DNA of 64,000 nucleotides from the NCBI RefSeq assembly GCF_018282095.1, contig NZ_CP074126.1:1932501-1996500 (forward strand). The letters are read 5' to 3'. The stretch is from Pseudovibrio brasiliensis. Its GTDB lineage: Bacteria; Pseudomonadota; Alphaproteobacteria; Rhizobiales; Stappiaceae. The notes under the pieces were generated by a model. That model did not search any database, had not been told where the DNA came from, and saw only the letters and a list, made by a program, of their open reading frames with translations. Below, one piece after another: positions 28,982 through 37,611 of the stretch. How positions within the stretch are numbered: position 1 is the first letter of the stretch; the number at the start of each line of letters is the position of its first letter. The translations under genes and the position numbers were made by a program.

Positions 28982-29021
28982 AACCGCTCGCATGAACAAA
29001 CCATGCGGGCGGTTTTCTTTT
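28982..29021 (+). terminator. Terminator between the two NnrU genes
   Basis: AACCGC-CGCATG pairs with CATGCG-GCGGTT, followed by TTCTTTT, so the two NnrU copies are probably separate transcripts. Confidence 0.8.
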
Positions 29022-29114
29022 GGGGTTGGCGCTCCCGCAATGCGGAAGATTACTTTGCAAATGAGATATCCGTGAAATACCTTGTTCTCAATTGATCTTG
29101 GGAGAGAGCAAGAC

Positions 29115-29693
29115 ATGACATTATTGATTTCAGGACTTGCCGCATTTTTCGCGGTTCATTTGATCCCGTCCTTTACTGGGTTGCGGGAAAGTTTGGTTCA
29201 GCGACTTACATTCAACGGATACAGAGGCATCTATACGCTTGTTTCGCTGGGCGGGTTAGTTGCCGTTGTCTACGGTTTTGGCGCAGCATGGCATGGCGAT
29301 TACACGCCGTGGTATGTGCCGCCGAGTTGGGGGCGTCATGTCACCATGCTACTGATGCTGCCGGTTTTTCCGCTGTTCTTTGCATCCCAGCTGAAAGGGA
29401 ACATCACCCGTGTCACCAAACATCCGCTCATCAACGCAACCAAACTCTGGGCTGTTGCGCATCTGTTTGCCAATGGTGAGCTTTACTCTGTGGTGTTGTT
29501 TGGTTCATTCCTGATCTGGGCGATCATCGTCAGGATTACCATTGCCAAACGTGAACGTATCACGCCACCGAACCGAGACTATCCGAACGCAATGAAGAAC
29601 GATGTAATCTCTGTAGGGCTTGGCCTGATTTTCTACGGTCTGTTCGTGTGGAAACTACATGCAATTTTGATTGGCGTGCCGATCATAACTTGA
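29115..29693 (+). CDS. NnrU family membrane protein, copy 2 (tandem paralogue)
   Basis: 192 residues, the same length as the copy 422 bases upstream. The two share HFVPSF/HLIPSF near the N-terminus, RHLAMTLLLP/RHVTMLLMLP, NGEPYSVALFG/NGELYSVVLFG and FVWKLH with the same C-terminal motif I-G-x-x-I-x-T, but differ at many other positions, so the duplication is old. GGGAGAG eight bases before the ATG fixes the start; 11 in-frame codons upstream were discarded. The following 227-base gap shows nothing certain. Confidence 0.87.
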   Translation: MTLLISGLAAFFAVHLIPSFTGLRESLVQRLTFNGYRGIYTLVSLGGLVAVVYGFGAAWHGDYTPWYVPPSWGRHVTMLLMLPVFPLFFASQLKGNITRVTKHPLINATKLWAVAHLFANGELYSVVLFGSFLIWAIIVRITIAKRERITPPNRDYPNAMKNDVISVGLGLIFYGLFVWKLHAILIGVPIIT

Positions 29694-29920
29694 CCTTTTG
29701 CATGCGTTAAGGTTTCAAGACAGACACTAAAGTGGTTCCCTCCGGCATTTGCTCTTGTAAATGTTGGCAGGGAAAACTCTTTTCTTGCCCTAATTAAGCC
29801 ACTAATCGGTTGAAAGAGGTAGAGAAAGAGGTTTGCCTGCGGCTCTCTTAGTTTTAATGTGACGCCGCCCATTGGGATACCACAAACCTAAGAATCGTTG
29901 CTGCAGGAACATTTGAAGTT

Positions 29921-30592
29921 ATGTCCGACATTTTTCGCGAAGTCGATGAAGAAGTAAGAAGCGACCAGTTTTCAAAGCTTTGGAAGCGCTTTGCTCCGGT
30001 TGTATACCTGACAGCAGGTCTTATCGTTGTAGGTACCGCAGGTTACCGCGGCTATGAGTACTGGCAGACCAAACAGTCTCAGGCAGCAGGCACAGAATTC
30101 CTGGAAGCAGTTAAGCTTTCCGATGCAGGCAACTACGCAGAAGCACAGGCTGCTTTTGTCTCCATGGAAGGCGCAATCGGCGGCTATCCAATGATGGCTA
30201 AGATGCGTGTGGGCACCGAGCTGGCGCTGGAAGGCAAGTCCGAAGAAGCCATCAAGGCTTTTGAGGCCGTCGCAGCAGACAGCTCCACACCAACCATCTA
30301 CAAAGGCCTTGCAAACATCCGCGCAGCTTACTTGCTGCTGGACAGCGGAGACCTTGCAGCTGTGAAGAAGCACACTGAGGTTCTGGCTGTTGCAGGCAAC
30401 ACCTGGCGCTTCTCCGCTTTGGAAATTCTGGGTGCTGCCGAGTATAAAGCAGGCAATCTGGAAGCGGCACGCACCCGCTTCAGCGAAGTTGTAAATGATG
30501 CAGCCGCCCCATCTGACATTTCCGGGCGCGCACAGATTTATCTTGAACTGATCACCTCTGCATTGGGCAAAGACGAAAAGGGGACTGAATAA
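29921..30592 (+). CDS. YfgM-like TPR protein of the inner membrane
   Basis: 223 residues. The N-terminal cytoplasmic part FREVDEEVRSDQFSKLWKRF is typical, followed by one membrane helix (about residues 27-46, VVYLTAGLIVVGTAGYRGY) and a periplasmic TPR_21 domain with the repeats AAGTEFLEAVKLSDAGNY and AEAQAAFVSMEG. YfgM is a periplasmic chaperone linked to the SecYEG translocon in E. coli. The gene is adjacent to bamB and der, the same order as in E. coli. The reading stops one base before the bamB start, so the two are coupled. Confidence 0.88.
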   Translation: MSDIFREVDEEVRSDQFSKLWKRFAPVVYLTAGLIVVGTAGYRGYEYWQTKQSQAAGTEFLEAVKLSDAGNYAEAQAAFVSMEGAIGGYPMMAKMRVGTELALEGKSEEAIKAFEAVAADSSTPTIYKGLANIRAAYLLLDSGDLAAVKKHTEVLAVAGNTWRFSALEILGAAEYKAGNLEAARTRFSEVVNDAAAPSDISGRAQIYLELITSALGKDEKGTE

Positions 30593-31939
30593 GTGAGCGA
30601 GACCAAAAGAAAGTCTTGGAAGGCTTTGATTGGAACCGGCGCACTTGCGCTGACGCTGGCTGGTTGTTCTTCTCTTTCCAGTCTTAATCCATTCGGCGGC
30701 GATGACGAGTTCCTTGAAGGCGATCGTCAGCCTCTGTATCAGGGCGCTCTCAAACCGGCAGCGACCGGTGGCGATGCCACGATCGGCGCGGCAACCGGCG
30801 GCTCTACATGGCCAACAGCAGCTGGCCCGAAGAGCAATGACCCGGGCAACATTGCAGTCAATGTAGGCGGCGGCGTTGCATGGTCCTCCAGTATCGGTCA
30901 GGTTCGCTCCCCAGGCTTCTTCGGCATTGGCTCCAGCAACCCGCGCACTGCAGCGCGTCCGGTTTCTGATGGTCAGCGGATCTACGTTTACAAGTCCGAT
31001 GGCAATCTTGTTGCTCTGACAACAGGCGGTGCCAAGGTCTTCACAAAGAACCTGGGTCTGGAAGGCGAAAGCGAAGTCGCAGCAGGCGGCGGCGTGGTGC
31101 TTGATGGCGGCAAGATCTTTGTCGCAACCGCATATCGCAATGTTTACGCTCTCGATAAGGGCGGCAACATTCTCTGGACCAAGACGCTGGAAACCCCGGT
31201 TCGCGGTGCTCCAGCAGCGTCTAATGGCAAAGTCGTTGTCGTAACCCAGGACAATGAAGTGATCGGCCTCAACCAGTCAGATGGTGAGCAGGCATGGTCC
31301 TTCGCCGGTATCGCAGAGCAGGCTGGCCTGCTTTCTTCAGCAAATCCGGCAGTTTCAGGCAACACTGTTGTTGTGCCGTTTTCCTCAGGTGAGGTTATGG
31401 CGCTTGACATTAACAGCGGTGAGCCTAAATGGATCGATACCGTTGCACGGTCCTTCCGTACACGCGCACTATCTGGCCTGACAGATGTTTCAGCAAGCCC
31501 GGTTATTGATGGCAATAAGGTTATCGCAACCTCCGTTGCTGGCCGTACGCTCGGCATCTCGCTGAAAGACGGTGAGCGTTTGTGGGAGTCTGATTTCGGT
31601 GCCGTACACACGCCGGTTGTTTCCGGTGGTACGGTGTTCCTGATCGGCTTGGATGACAAATTGCATGCAATCTCCAGCAAGACCGGCAACCTTATCTGGA
31701 GTGCCAAGTTGCCAACTGGCGAAAGTGACGCCAAGAATGTCAACTGGGCAGGTCCAATTCTGGCCAATGGCCAGCTGATCGCCATGTCCAGCAATGGTTA
31801 CCTTGCATCTGTGAATGCAAAGACCGGCCAGGCATCCGCATCGCGGAAAGTGACCAGTGGCGTATTTGTATCACCAATTGTTGCTGGTGGACGTATGGTC
31901 GTCCTCACCAGCGACGGAGCGGTTGCAGCGCTGAATTAA
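30593..31939 (+). CDS. bamB: Outer membrane protein assembly factor BamB
   Basis: 448 residues. It starts at a GTG directly after the yfgM-like stop (TAAGTG). A lipoprotein signal with lipobox LAGC (Cys25) is followed by a Gly-rich linker and a PQQ-like eight-bladed beta-propeller (about residues 75-445), with repeated W-x-x-x patterns such as WTKTLETPVRGAP, WSFAGIAEQ and WESDFGAVHTPVVSGG. BamB is a periplasmic lipoprotein of the BAM complex that helps BamA insert beta-barrel proteins such as the LptD encoded in this window. The length fits other alphaproteobacterial BamB, longer than the 392 of E. coli. Confidence 0.92.
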   Translation: MSETKRKSWKALIGTGALALTLAGCSSLSSLNPFGGDDEFLEGDRQPLYQGALKPAATGGDATIGAATGGSTWPTAAGPKSNDPGNIAVNVGGGVAWSSSIGQVRSPGFFGIGSSNPRTAARPVSDGQRIYVYKSDGNLVALTTGGAKVFTKNLGLEGESEVAAGGGVVLDGGKIFVATAYRNVYALDKGGNILWTKTLETPVRGAPAASNGKVVVVTQDNEVIGLNQSDGEQAWSFAGIAEQAGLLSSANPAVSGNTVVVPFSSGEVMALDINSGEPKWIDTVARSFRTRALSGLTDVSASPVIDGNKVIATSVAGRTLGISLKDGERLWESDFGAVHTPVVSGGTVFLIGLDDKLHAISSKTGNLIWSAKLPTGESDAKNVNWAGPILANGQLIAMSSNGYLASVNAKTGQASASRKVTSGVFVSPIVAGGRMVVLTSDGAVAALN

Positions 31940-32004
31940 AACGTGCCTTCGCAACTGTGGCGTTACGCCCGGTTTTCGGATATGGGTACGATTAAGAACA
32001 AAAG

Positions 32005-32040
32005 CTTGGAGCATGGCGTCAGATAACGCCATGCTCCAAG
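32005..32040 (+). other. Perfect 14-base-pair hairpin between bamB and der
   Basis: CTTGGAGCATGGCG (32005-32018) and CGCCATGCTCCAAG (32027-32040) are perfect reverse complements around the loop TCAGATAA. There is no T-run after it, so it is not a typical terminator. It ends 28 bases before the GTG start of der and would form a very stable structure in the leader, possibly a processing site, mRNA stabiliser or attenuator. A palindromic repeat copy is an alternative. Confidence 0.6.
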
Positions 32041-32068
32041 TGCTGTAGACCAGACGAGGAGTATTCGC

Positions 32069-33475
32069 GTGACTGCGACAGTCGCCATTATTGGCAGACC
32101 TAATGTTGGCAAGTCGACGCTCTTCAATCGCCTTGTGGGCAAGCGCCTCGCGCTTGTCGATGATACCCCAGGTGTGACCCGTGACCGTAGGTCCGGTGAT
32201 GCGCGCTTGGGCGATCTGCGGTTCAGGATCGTTGATACTGCCGGCTTGGAAGAAGCAGAGGCTTCTAGCCTCGAAGGGCGTATGCGCGCTCAAACAGAAG
32301 AAGCAATCCGGGAAGCGGATGCATGCTTGTTCCTTATTGATGCACGCGCAGGCTTGATGCCGCTCGATGAACATTTTGCGAACCTGCTGCGCCGCAACAG
32401 CACCCCTGTAATCCTTTGCGCCAACAAGGCAGAAGGCAAGGCCGGTGATGTTGGGCTCTATGACGCGTTCACGCTCGGCTTTGGCGATCCGATCGCACTG
32501 TCGGCTGAACACGGCGAAGGTCTTTCTGAGCTCTATGACATGCTGCGTCCGATCGTGGATGAAGCTGAAGAGCTGGAAGCCTCTCAGGAGTTCACCGAAG
32601 CGCGCACAGACGTTGACGTAGAAGACGAAGAGATTGACGAGCCAGTCGGTACGCGTGAGCGTCCGCTGCGCATGGCGATTGTTGGTCGCCCAAATGCAGG
32701 TAAATCCACTCTCATCAATCAGATGCTGGGTGAAGAACGTCTGCTGACCGGCCCTGAGGCTGGCATCACCCGCGACAGTATCTCTGTCGAGTGGGAATGG
32801 CAGGACCATCACGTCAAAGTCTTCGACACTGCTGGTATCCGTAAGAAAGCACGCGTTCAGGAGAAGCTGGAAAAGCTCTCCGTTGCAGATGCTCTGCGCG
32901 CTGTGAAGTTTGCGGAAGTTGTTGTTGTCACACTTGATGCGACCATCTCCTTTGAAAAGCAGGATCTGCAGATCATCGATCTGTGTGCCCGCGAAGGTCG
33001 TGCGATCGTAATCGCGGTCAACAAGTGGGATCTGATCGAAGATCGTGAAGACGCCTGGGGCCACATCAAGGATTCTCAGGAACGTTATCTGAACCAGCTA
33101 CGCGGTGTTGAGATTGTCACCATGTCCGGTATCAACGGGCAAGGCCTTGATAAGCTCATGCAGGCCGTGTTCCGCGCCTATGAGATGTGGAACAAGCGCA
33201 TTGGTACCTCCAGCCTCAACCGCTGGCTGGAAGGCGTTCTGATCCACCATCCGCCGCCAGCAGTGTCTGGTCGCCGTGTTCGCCTGCGTTTCATGACGCA
33301 GCCTAAGACACGTCCACCGCATTTTGTGGTGTTCAGCTCCAAACCGGACAATCTGCCGGAGAGCTACACCCGCTATCTTGTGAACGGTATTCGCGAGCGC
33401 TTTGATATCAAAGGTACGCCAGTTCGTCTGTCCTACAGAAAAGGCGAAAACCCGTACCACAAGAAGAGAAACTGA
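32069..33475 (+). CDS. der: Ribosome biogenesis GTPase Der (EngA)
   Basis: 468 residues. Two tandem GTPase domains carry G1 motifs GRPNVGKST (about residues 8-16) and GRPNAGKST, the DTAG G3 motif in each, and NKAEG / NKWD G4 motifs, followed by the C-terminal KH-like domain with the end motif [12 protein letters not shown]-like tail. The GTG start has GAGGAG seven bases upstream. Der is essential for maturation of the 50S subunit. It is downstream of bamB in the same orientation, separated by 129 bases with a strong hairpin, and it is followed by a terminator. Confidence 0.95.
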   Translation: MTATVAIIGRPNVGKSTLFNRLVGKRLALVDDTPGVTRDRRSGDARLGDLRFRIVDTAGLEEAEASSLEGRMRAQTEEAIREADACLFLIDARAGLMPLDEHFANLLRRNSTPVILCANKAEGKAGDVGLYDAFTLGFGDPIALSAEHGEGLSELYDMLRPIVDEAEELEASQEFTEARTDVDVEDEEIDEPVGTRERPLRMAIVGRPNAGKSTLINQMLGEERLLTGPEAGITRDSISVEWEWQDHHVKVFDTAGIRKKARVQEKLEKLSVADALRAVKFAEVVVVTLDATISFEKQDLQIIDLCAREGRAIVIAVNKWDLIEDREDAWGHIKDSQERYLNQLRGVEIVTMSGINGQGLDKLMQAVFRAYEMWNKRIGTSSLNRWLEGVLIHHPPPAVSGRRVRLRFMTQPKTRPPHFVVFSSKPDNLPESYTRYLVNGIRERFDIKGTPVRLSYRKGENPYHKKRN

Positions 33476-33496
33476 TTTCAGTTTCCCATCAGTTTG

Positions 33497-33525
33497 AAAG
33501 GGCAGCCCCGCGCTGCCCTTTTTTA
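33497..33525 (+). terminator. Terminator after der
   Basis: AAAGGGCAG pairs with CTGCCCTTT around a six-base loop and ends in six T. Confidence 0.9.
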
Positions 33526-33599
33526 TTGCCAAAATCGTAGAGAGCCGGAAGCGATCAGGGGGCAGGCCACTAGAGATTCTGCGAGTTCAACTTTACTCA

Positions 33600-34175
33600 A
33601 AAACAGTCTCTTTCCCCATTGGGGTGAATGAAACACCAAGAGCACCGTATGGCTTTCCATGCAGTGTTGAAGTCAGAAACCCCGATGACCGGGATGAGCA
33701 AGGCGAACAGGCAATGCCTGCGCGGTGTGAGTAAGTTAGTTTCTTCGGCATCAGCTGTCGCCTTGCCCGGGCGTTTTTGCAGGAGGCTAAGGCCAGGGTC
33801 CAAAAGACACTTGGAAGACATAAGGCCGTTGGAAAGCCTCAGGTCTCAGTGCTGGTGCCCTCTGGTCTGGCCGGACATCCGCTATCCCTCAACACTGTTG
33901 GTGAAAGGGGAACCTCCACGGACCTGCTGCAAAATACGTTACCTTCCACAGTAGCCCCGCCCAGTTCACACCAGTCTGAGGGACGTTCCCCCAAACCACC
34001 CGATTGCATGAACATAAAACCTAGTATGAGACAGCTTTCGGGGAGGGGGATAAGTTTTAGATCTCCATCACCCGCCACGACCATCTTTCGCGTAAGCAAA
34101 GCGCTCTGTCGAAACCACAGCCCCACCTGTCACCCACTTGAAATTTTCTCTAGAAATATCAGCGAGTGCTGCTAA
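33600..34175 (+). other. Gene-free, hairpin-rich region; possible structured RNA or group II intron remnant
   Basis: Between der and the inositol monophosphatase there are about 770 bases with no convincing gene; frames that are open on either strand have unnatural composition. The plus strand folds into nested stems: CCCC/GGGG at 33614-33624, CACCGTATGG/CCATGCAGTG at 33643-33666, and a three-level stem at 33783-33840 with GAGGCT/AGCCTC outside, GGCC/GGCC in the middle and TCCAA/TTGGA at the tip. Repeated GGTG and GAAA elements add to the impression of structured RNA. The style of stems resembles domain I of a bacterial group II intron whose reverse transcriptase and domains V-VI are missing. 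No domain V motif was found, so this remains a hypothesis. Confidence 0.35.
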
Positions 34176-34249
34176 GAAGTTGCAATTCGTCCTGAATCTG
34201 CTTTTAATCGCGCTCGTTTCCAGCACCCCGCACTTTAAATAGGAATCTC

Positions 34250-35032
34250 ATGTCACAAGACCGTTTTACGTTTGCCAACGCACTGGTTAAGCGCGCTGGC
34301 GCTTTTGCGCACGAATACTATACGCGTTTGGAAACTCTCAACATCGAGAGCAAAGGTCATCAGGACATGGTTTCTGAGGCTGATCGCGATACTGAAATAC
34401 TGGTTAGAAATGCGATTGCTGAAGCATTTCCAGACGACACCATTGTGGGGGAAGAGGGTGATCCAAAGCAGGGCACCTCTGAATATACATGGATCATCGA
34501 CCCAATCGATGGAACTGCAAATTTTGTCTCCAGCATCCCGCAGTGGTGCGTGATTATTGCATGCGTGAAGAACGGCGAGAAGTACATTGGCGTAGTTTAC
34601 GACCCATGTGCAGACGAGCTGTTTGCCGCTGAAAAGGGCAAAGGCGCCACATTGAATGGTGAGCCAATCAGCGTGACCAAAAGCGCATCCCTGTCCAACG
34701 GCTCTCTTGGCCTTGGCTTCAGCGCACGTGGCCGCAATCAGGCTGTAAAAGACACCGTAAACATGCTGCTTGATGAAGGTGGTATCTTCTTCCGCAATGG
34801 ATCTGGCGGTCTGATGCTGTCCTATGCGGCTTCTGGCCGTCTCATCGGTTACATCGAAGAGCATATGAACTCATGGGACTGCATGGCAGGCCTGCTGCTC
34901 GTGGAAGAAGCTGGTGGTGTCTGTCAGGAGATTGATGTTCAGGATGCTGTCATGAACGGCTGCAAAGTCGTCACAGCGGGTCCGGACGTGTTTAATCAGG
35001 TCAAGGCCGTCACAGACAAATGCTTCATCTGA
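34250..35032 (+). CDS. Inositol monophosphatase family protein
   Basis: 260 residues. The magnesium-binding signatures are present: GEEG near residue 67, DPIDGTANF (Asp84, Asp87) and MNSWDCMAG with the late aspartate near residue 207. The family includes SuhB (inositol-1-phosphatase), CysQ and bacterial histidinol-phosphate phosphatase HisN; the motif spacing alone does not decide which. There is no histidine operon nearby. The ribosome site is AGGA before the ATG. The gene follows the structured region and is itself followed by a two-hairpin repeat and a terminator. Confidence 0.87.
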   Translation: MSQDRFTFANALVKRAGAFAHEYYTRLETLNIESKGHQDMVSEADRDTEILVRNAIAEAFPDDTIVGEEGDPKQGTSEYTWIIDPIDGTANFVSSIPQWCVIIACVKNGEKYIGVVYDPCADELFAAEKGKGATLNGEPISVTKSASLSNGSLGLGFSARGRNQAVKDTVNMLLDEGGIFFRNGSGGLMLSYAASGRLIGYIEEHMNSWDCMAGLLLVEEAGGVCQEIDVQDAVMNGCKVVTAGPDVFNQVKAVTDKCFI

Positions 35033-35040
35033 TAGGCGTT

Positions 35041-35146
35041 TAGAGCGCGTTCCGTTTGATTGGATTCAATCAAACGACAAGAATTCGCTCAAAGTAAAGA
35101 TGTTAGAGCGTGATGCGCGAATGTGAATGAGCGCAACATGCTCTAA
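35041..35146. repeat. Two-hairpin intergenic repeat, copy A
   Basis: The first hairpin has outer arms GAGCG...CGCTC and inner arms GTTTGATT (35054-35061) / AATCAAAC (35068-35075). The second has TTAGAGC (35103) / GCTCTAA (35140-35146) with the inner element GATGCGC. A clearly related copy is at 49964-50066, where arms differ by matched base changes. It lies directly after a coding gene and before its terminator. Confidence 0.75.
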
Positions 35147-35167
35147 AGCCATATCAGGATGCAATAA

Positions 35168-35199
35168 AAAAGCCCCGGCAATGACCGGGGCTTTTCGTT
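35168..35199 (+). terminator. Terminator after the inositol monophosphatase gene
   Basis: AAAAGCCCCGG pairs with CCGGGGCTTTT around the loop CAATGA; T-rich run follows. Confidence 0.9.
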
Positions 35200-35222
35200 T
35201 CCTGAAACAGGAATGGATTAAA

Positions 35223-35267
35223 GCGTATCTCTGAAAAGTGGATACCGGTTTTCAGATAAAGATACGC
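35223..35267. repeat. Palindromic intergenic element
   Basis: GCGTATCT pairs with AGATACGC and, inside it, CTGAAAA pairs with TTTTCAG around a core GTGGATACCGG. Elements with a GAAAA...GTGGATACCGG...TTTTC core are common intergenic palindromes in Hyphomicrobiales. A more diverged relative may lie at 48634-48676. Confidence 0.6.
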
Positions 35268-35318
35268 AAAAACAAAAGCTAAAGCAGAGCAAGCGTTTCA
35301 GCTTAAACGCGAACTGTT

Positions 35319-36065
35319 TTAGCTTGTCAGCTGCACGAAGTCGCGCAGTTCCTTGCTCGGGAAATCGTAGAGACGACCGTTCTCTTCGTTTTCTGGCAGG
35401 CAGAAACGAACGATGTCCTCAGAGATCTCAGACGGATGCGGCAGTGTGTTTGGATCTTCACCTGGCATCGCCTTCGCGCGCATACCAGTGCGCATTGGGC
35501 CTGGGTTGATCAGCATGGACTTCACGTTGGTCTTGCGTGTTTCGTTCACATACGTGCGTACAAGAGCCTCCAGAGCCGCTTTGGACATGGAGTATGGTCC
35601 CCAATAGGCACGGCACTTGTGTGGCGCTCCTGAGGTCAGGAAGACCGTACGGCCCGCATCGGACTGACGCAGAAGCGGATCGAGAGAGCGGATCAGACGC
35701 CAGTTGGCAGTCACGTTGATCTGCATCACTTCATCGAACTTCTTTGGAGCCACGTGACCCAGCGGAGAAGTTGGACCAAGAATACCTGCGTTGCCGACCA
35801 GAATGTCGAGCTTCTTCCAGCGTTCAAAGATCGCAGCGCCCAGACGGTCAATCGCATCAAAGTCTGTCAGGTCAAGCGGAACAAGGGTAGCAGAGCTGCC
35901 CAACTGCTGGATTTCATCATCCAGTTCTTCAAGGCCACCAACGGTGCGGGCAACAGCAATAATGTGCGCACCTTCTTCAGCAAGCTTTTTTGCAGCAAAA
36001 TAGCCAATGCCACGGGATGCACCCGTGACAACAGCAACACGACCTTCAAGTCTTTTCGAACTCAT
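35319..36065 (-). CDS. SDR family NAD(P)-dependent oxidoreductase
   Basis: 248 residues, classical SDR: TGASRGIG (residues 14-21), LVGNAGILGP (about 89-98), catalytic Ser145 in FLTSGAP and YSMSK (Tyr158, Lys162), then INPGPMRTGMRA. The substrate is unknown. It is immediately downstream of purF on the same strand (five bases between stop and start), an arrangement conserved in Hyphomicrobiales, which implies cotranscription with purF rather than a functional clue. The C-terminus (GRLYDFPSKELRDF) matches this orthologous group in style. Confidence 0.9.
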   Translation of the reverse strand: MSSKRLEGRVAVVTGASRGIGYFAAKKLAEEGAHIIAVARTVGGLEELDDEIQQLGSSATLVPLDLTDFDAIDRLGAAIFERWKKLDILVGNAGILGPTSPLGHVAPKKFDEVMQINVTANWRLIRSLDPLLRQSDAGRTVFLTSGAPHKCRAYWGPYSMSKAALEALVRTYVNETRKTNVKSMLINPGPMRTGMRAKAMPGEDPNTLPHPSEISEDIVRFCLPENEENGRLYDFPSKELRDFVQLTS

Positions 36066-36070
36066 TGAAC

Positions 36071-37564
36071 TTAACCAGTTTCTACAAGGCGAGGAGCCTG
36101 ACGTGTGTCTACATCGTCAGACAGATCTGTAAGCGGGGTTGGATAGTCCCCGGTAAAGCAGTGATCAGTGAACTGCGGGTTCTCGTTGTCGCGGCCATTT
36201 TCATGCCCCATCGCACGATAGACGCCATCAATGCTCAGGAAGGCCAGAGTATCTGCGCCAATGTAGTTGCGCATACCTTCCAGATTATACTTGGCAGCCA
36301 GCAGCTTTTCACGCACTGGCGTATCGATACCGTAGTAATCAGAGAACTTGATTGGAGGTGAGGCCAGACGGAAGTGAACTTCCTTCGCGCCAGCATCTCT
36401 GATCATCTGCACGATTTTCAGGCTGGTTGTTCCGCGCACAAGGCTGTCATCCACCAGCACCACACGCTTGCCTTCAATCTGCGCTCTGTTGGCAGAGTGC
36501 TTCAGCTTCACACCAAGCGTACGGATTTGCTGTGTCGGCTCAATAAAGGTACGGCCAACATAGTGGTTGCGGATAATGCCCAGCTCAAACGGAACGCCGC
36601 TCTCAGCAGCAAAGCCAAGTGCAGCCGGAACACCGGAATCAGGAACCGGAACAATCACGTCCGCTTCAACAGCGCTTTCCTGTGCCAGCACACGGCCAAA
36701 ACGCTTGCGAACGTCATAAACGGAATGACCATTCAGAACACTGTCTGGACGGGAGAAGTAGATGTACTCGAAGATGTCCGGACGGGCAGGGCGCTTGCCA
36801 AACGGGAAGTAGCTCTCAATGCCACCCGGCGTACAAACAACAACCTCACCGTTCTCAACTTCACGAATGAACTTCGCGCCAATGATGTCCAGCGCGCAGG
36901 TTTCACTTGCAAAGATCGGAGCACCGTTCAGGTCACCCAGAACCAGAGGACGAATGCCATAAGGATCACGCGCACCAATCAGCTTCTTGCGGGTCAGCGC
37001 CACCAGAGAGTAAGCGCCTTCCATCTGGCTGATCGCCTCGATGAAGCGGTCCACGATCTTCTTCTCGCGCGAACGGGCAACCAACTGCAGAACCACCTCA
37101 CTGTCAGAAGTCGACTGACAGATCGCACCATCCCTGATCAGCTGGCGGCGCAAGGTCAGCGCGTTAGTGAAGTTGCCGTTGTGACAGATCGCAATTCCAC
37201 CACCGTCAAGCTCAGCAAACAGTGGCTGAACGTTCCGCAGCGCTGCTTCACCAGTGGTGGAGTAGCGTACGTGACCGATCGCGTAAGGACCCTTCAGGTT
37301 GTCAATGGTCTCTTGCTGGGTGAAATGATCTCCCACAAGGCCCATATGGCGTTCTGAGCGGAACTGATCGCCATCAAATGTCACAATGCCCGCTGCTTCC
37401 TGGCCGCGGTGCTGAAGCGCATGAAGCCCCAGAGCGGTCAGTGCTGCTGCATCGTCATGTCCAAGAATGCCAAAAACACCGCATTCTTCGTGCAGGGTAT
37501 CGCCGTCAAAATCTGCTCTCAACTCTCTCAAGTCGGCAGAATTGTTTGATACACCACTGCTCAT
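36071..37564 (-). CDS. purF: Amidophosphoribosyltransferase
   Basis: 497 residues. It catalyses the first committed step of purine synthesis, transferring ammonia from glutamine to PRPP. After a 27-residue propeptide comes the nucleophile Cys28 (EECGVFGILG), the glutaminase domain with IGHVRYSTTG and CHNGNFTNA, then the phosphoribosyltransferase domain with the PRPP loop VVLVDDSLVRGTT. An Fe-S type cluster ligand set cannot be judged from sequence alone. It is part of the minus-strand block cvpA-purF-SDR, as in other alphaproteobacteria and similarly to the cvpA-purF pair of E. coli. Confidence 0.96.
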   Translation of the reverse strand: MSSGVSNNSADLRELRADFDGDTLHEECGVFGILGHDDAAALTALGLHALQHRGQEAAGIVTFDGDQFRSERHMGLVGDHFTQQETIDNLKGPYAIGHVRYSTTGEAALRNVQPLFAELDGGGIAICHNGNFTNALTLRRQLIRDGAICQSTSDSEVVLQLVARSREKKIVDRFIEAISQMEGAYSLVALTRKKLIGARDPYGIRPLVLGDLNGAPIFASETCALDIIGAKFIREVENGEVVVCTPGGIESYFPFGKRPARPDIFEYIYFSRPDSVLNGHSVYDVRKRFGRVLAQESAVEADVIVPVPDSGVPAALGFAAESGVPFELGIIRNHYVGRTFIEPTQQIRTLGVKLKHSANRAQIEGKRVVLVDDSLVRGTTSLKIVQMIRDAGAKEVHFRLASPPIKFSDYYGIDTPVREKLLAAKYNLEGMRNYIGADTLAFLSIDGVYRAMGHENGRDNENPQFTDHCFTGDYPTPLTDLSDDVDTRQAPRLVETG

Positions 37565-37611
37565 GGCATCACTCCTTGGTTCTTCCTTAGGCCAATTCTC
37601 AAAATATCAGC

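Noticed and set aside
31871-33064. A 397-codon minus-strand frame over bamB/der
   Set aside because: It lies opposite the two GTPase domains of der, has no family resemblance and has a shadow-like composition.
33628-34175. Several open frames (74-132 codons) on both strands in the structured stretch
   Set aside because: Pro/Ser/Arg-rich composition without domains and frames overlapping on both strands; the nested stems explain the region better.
33541-34249. tmRNA, RNase P RNA, SRP RNA or cobalamin riboswitch in the gap after der
   Set aside because: I found no tag-peptide coding stretch of alphaproteobacterial tmRNA and none of the core motifs of the other RNAs.
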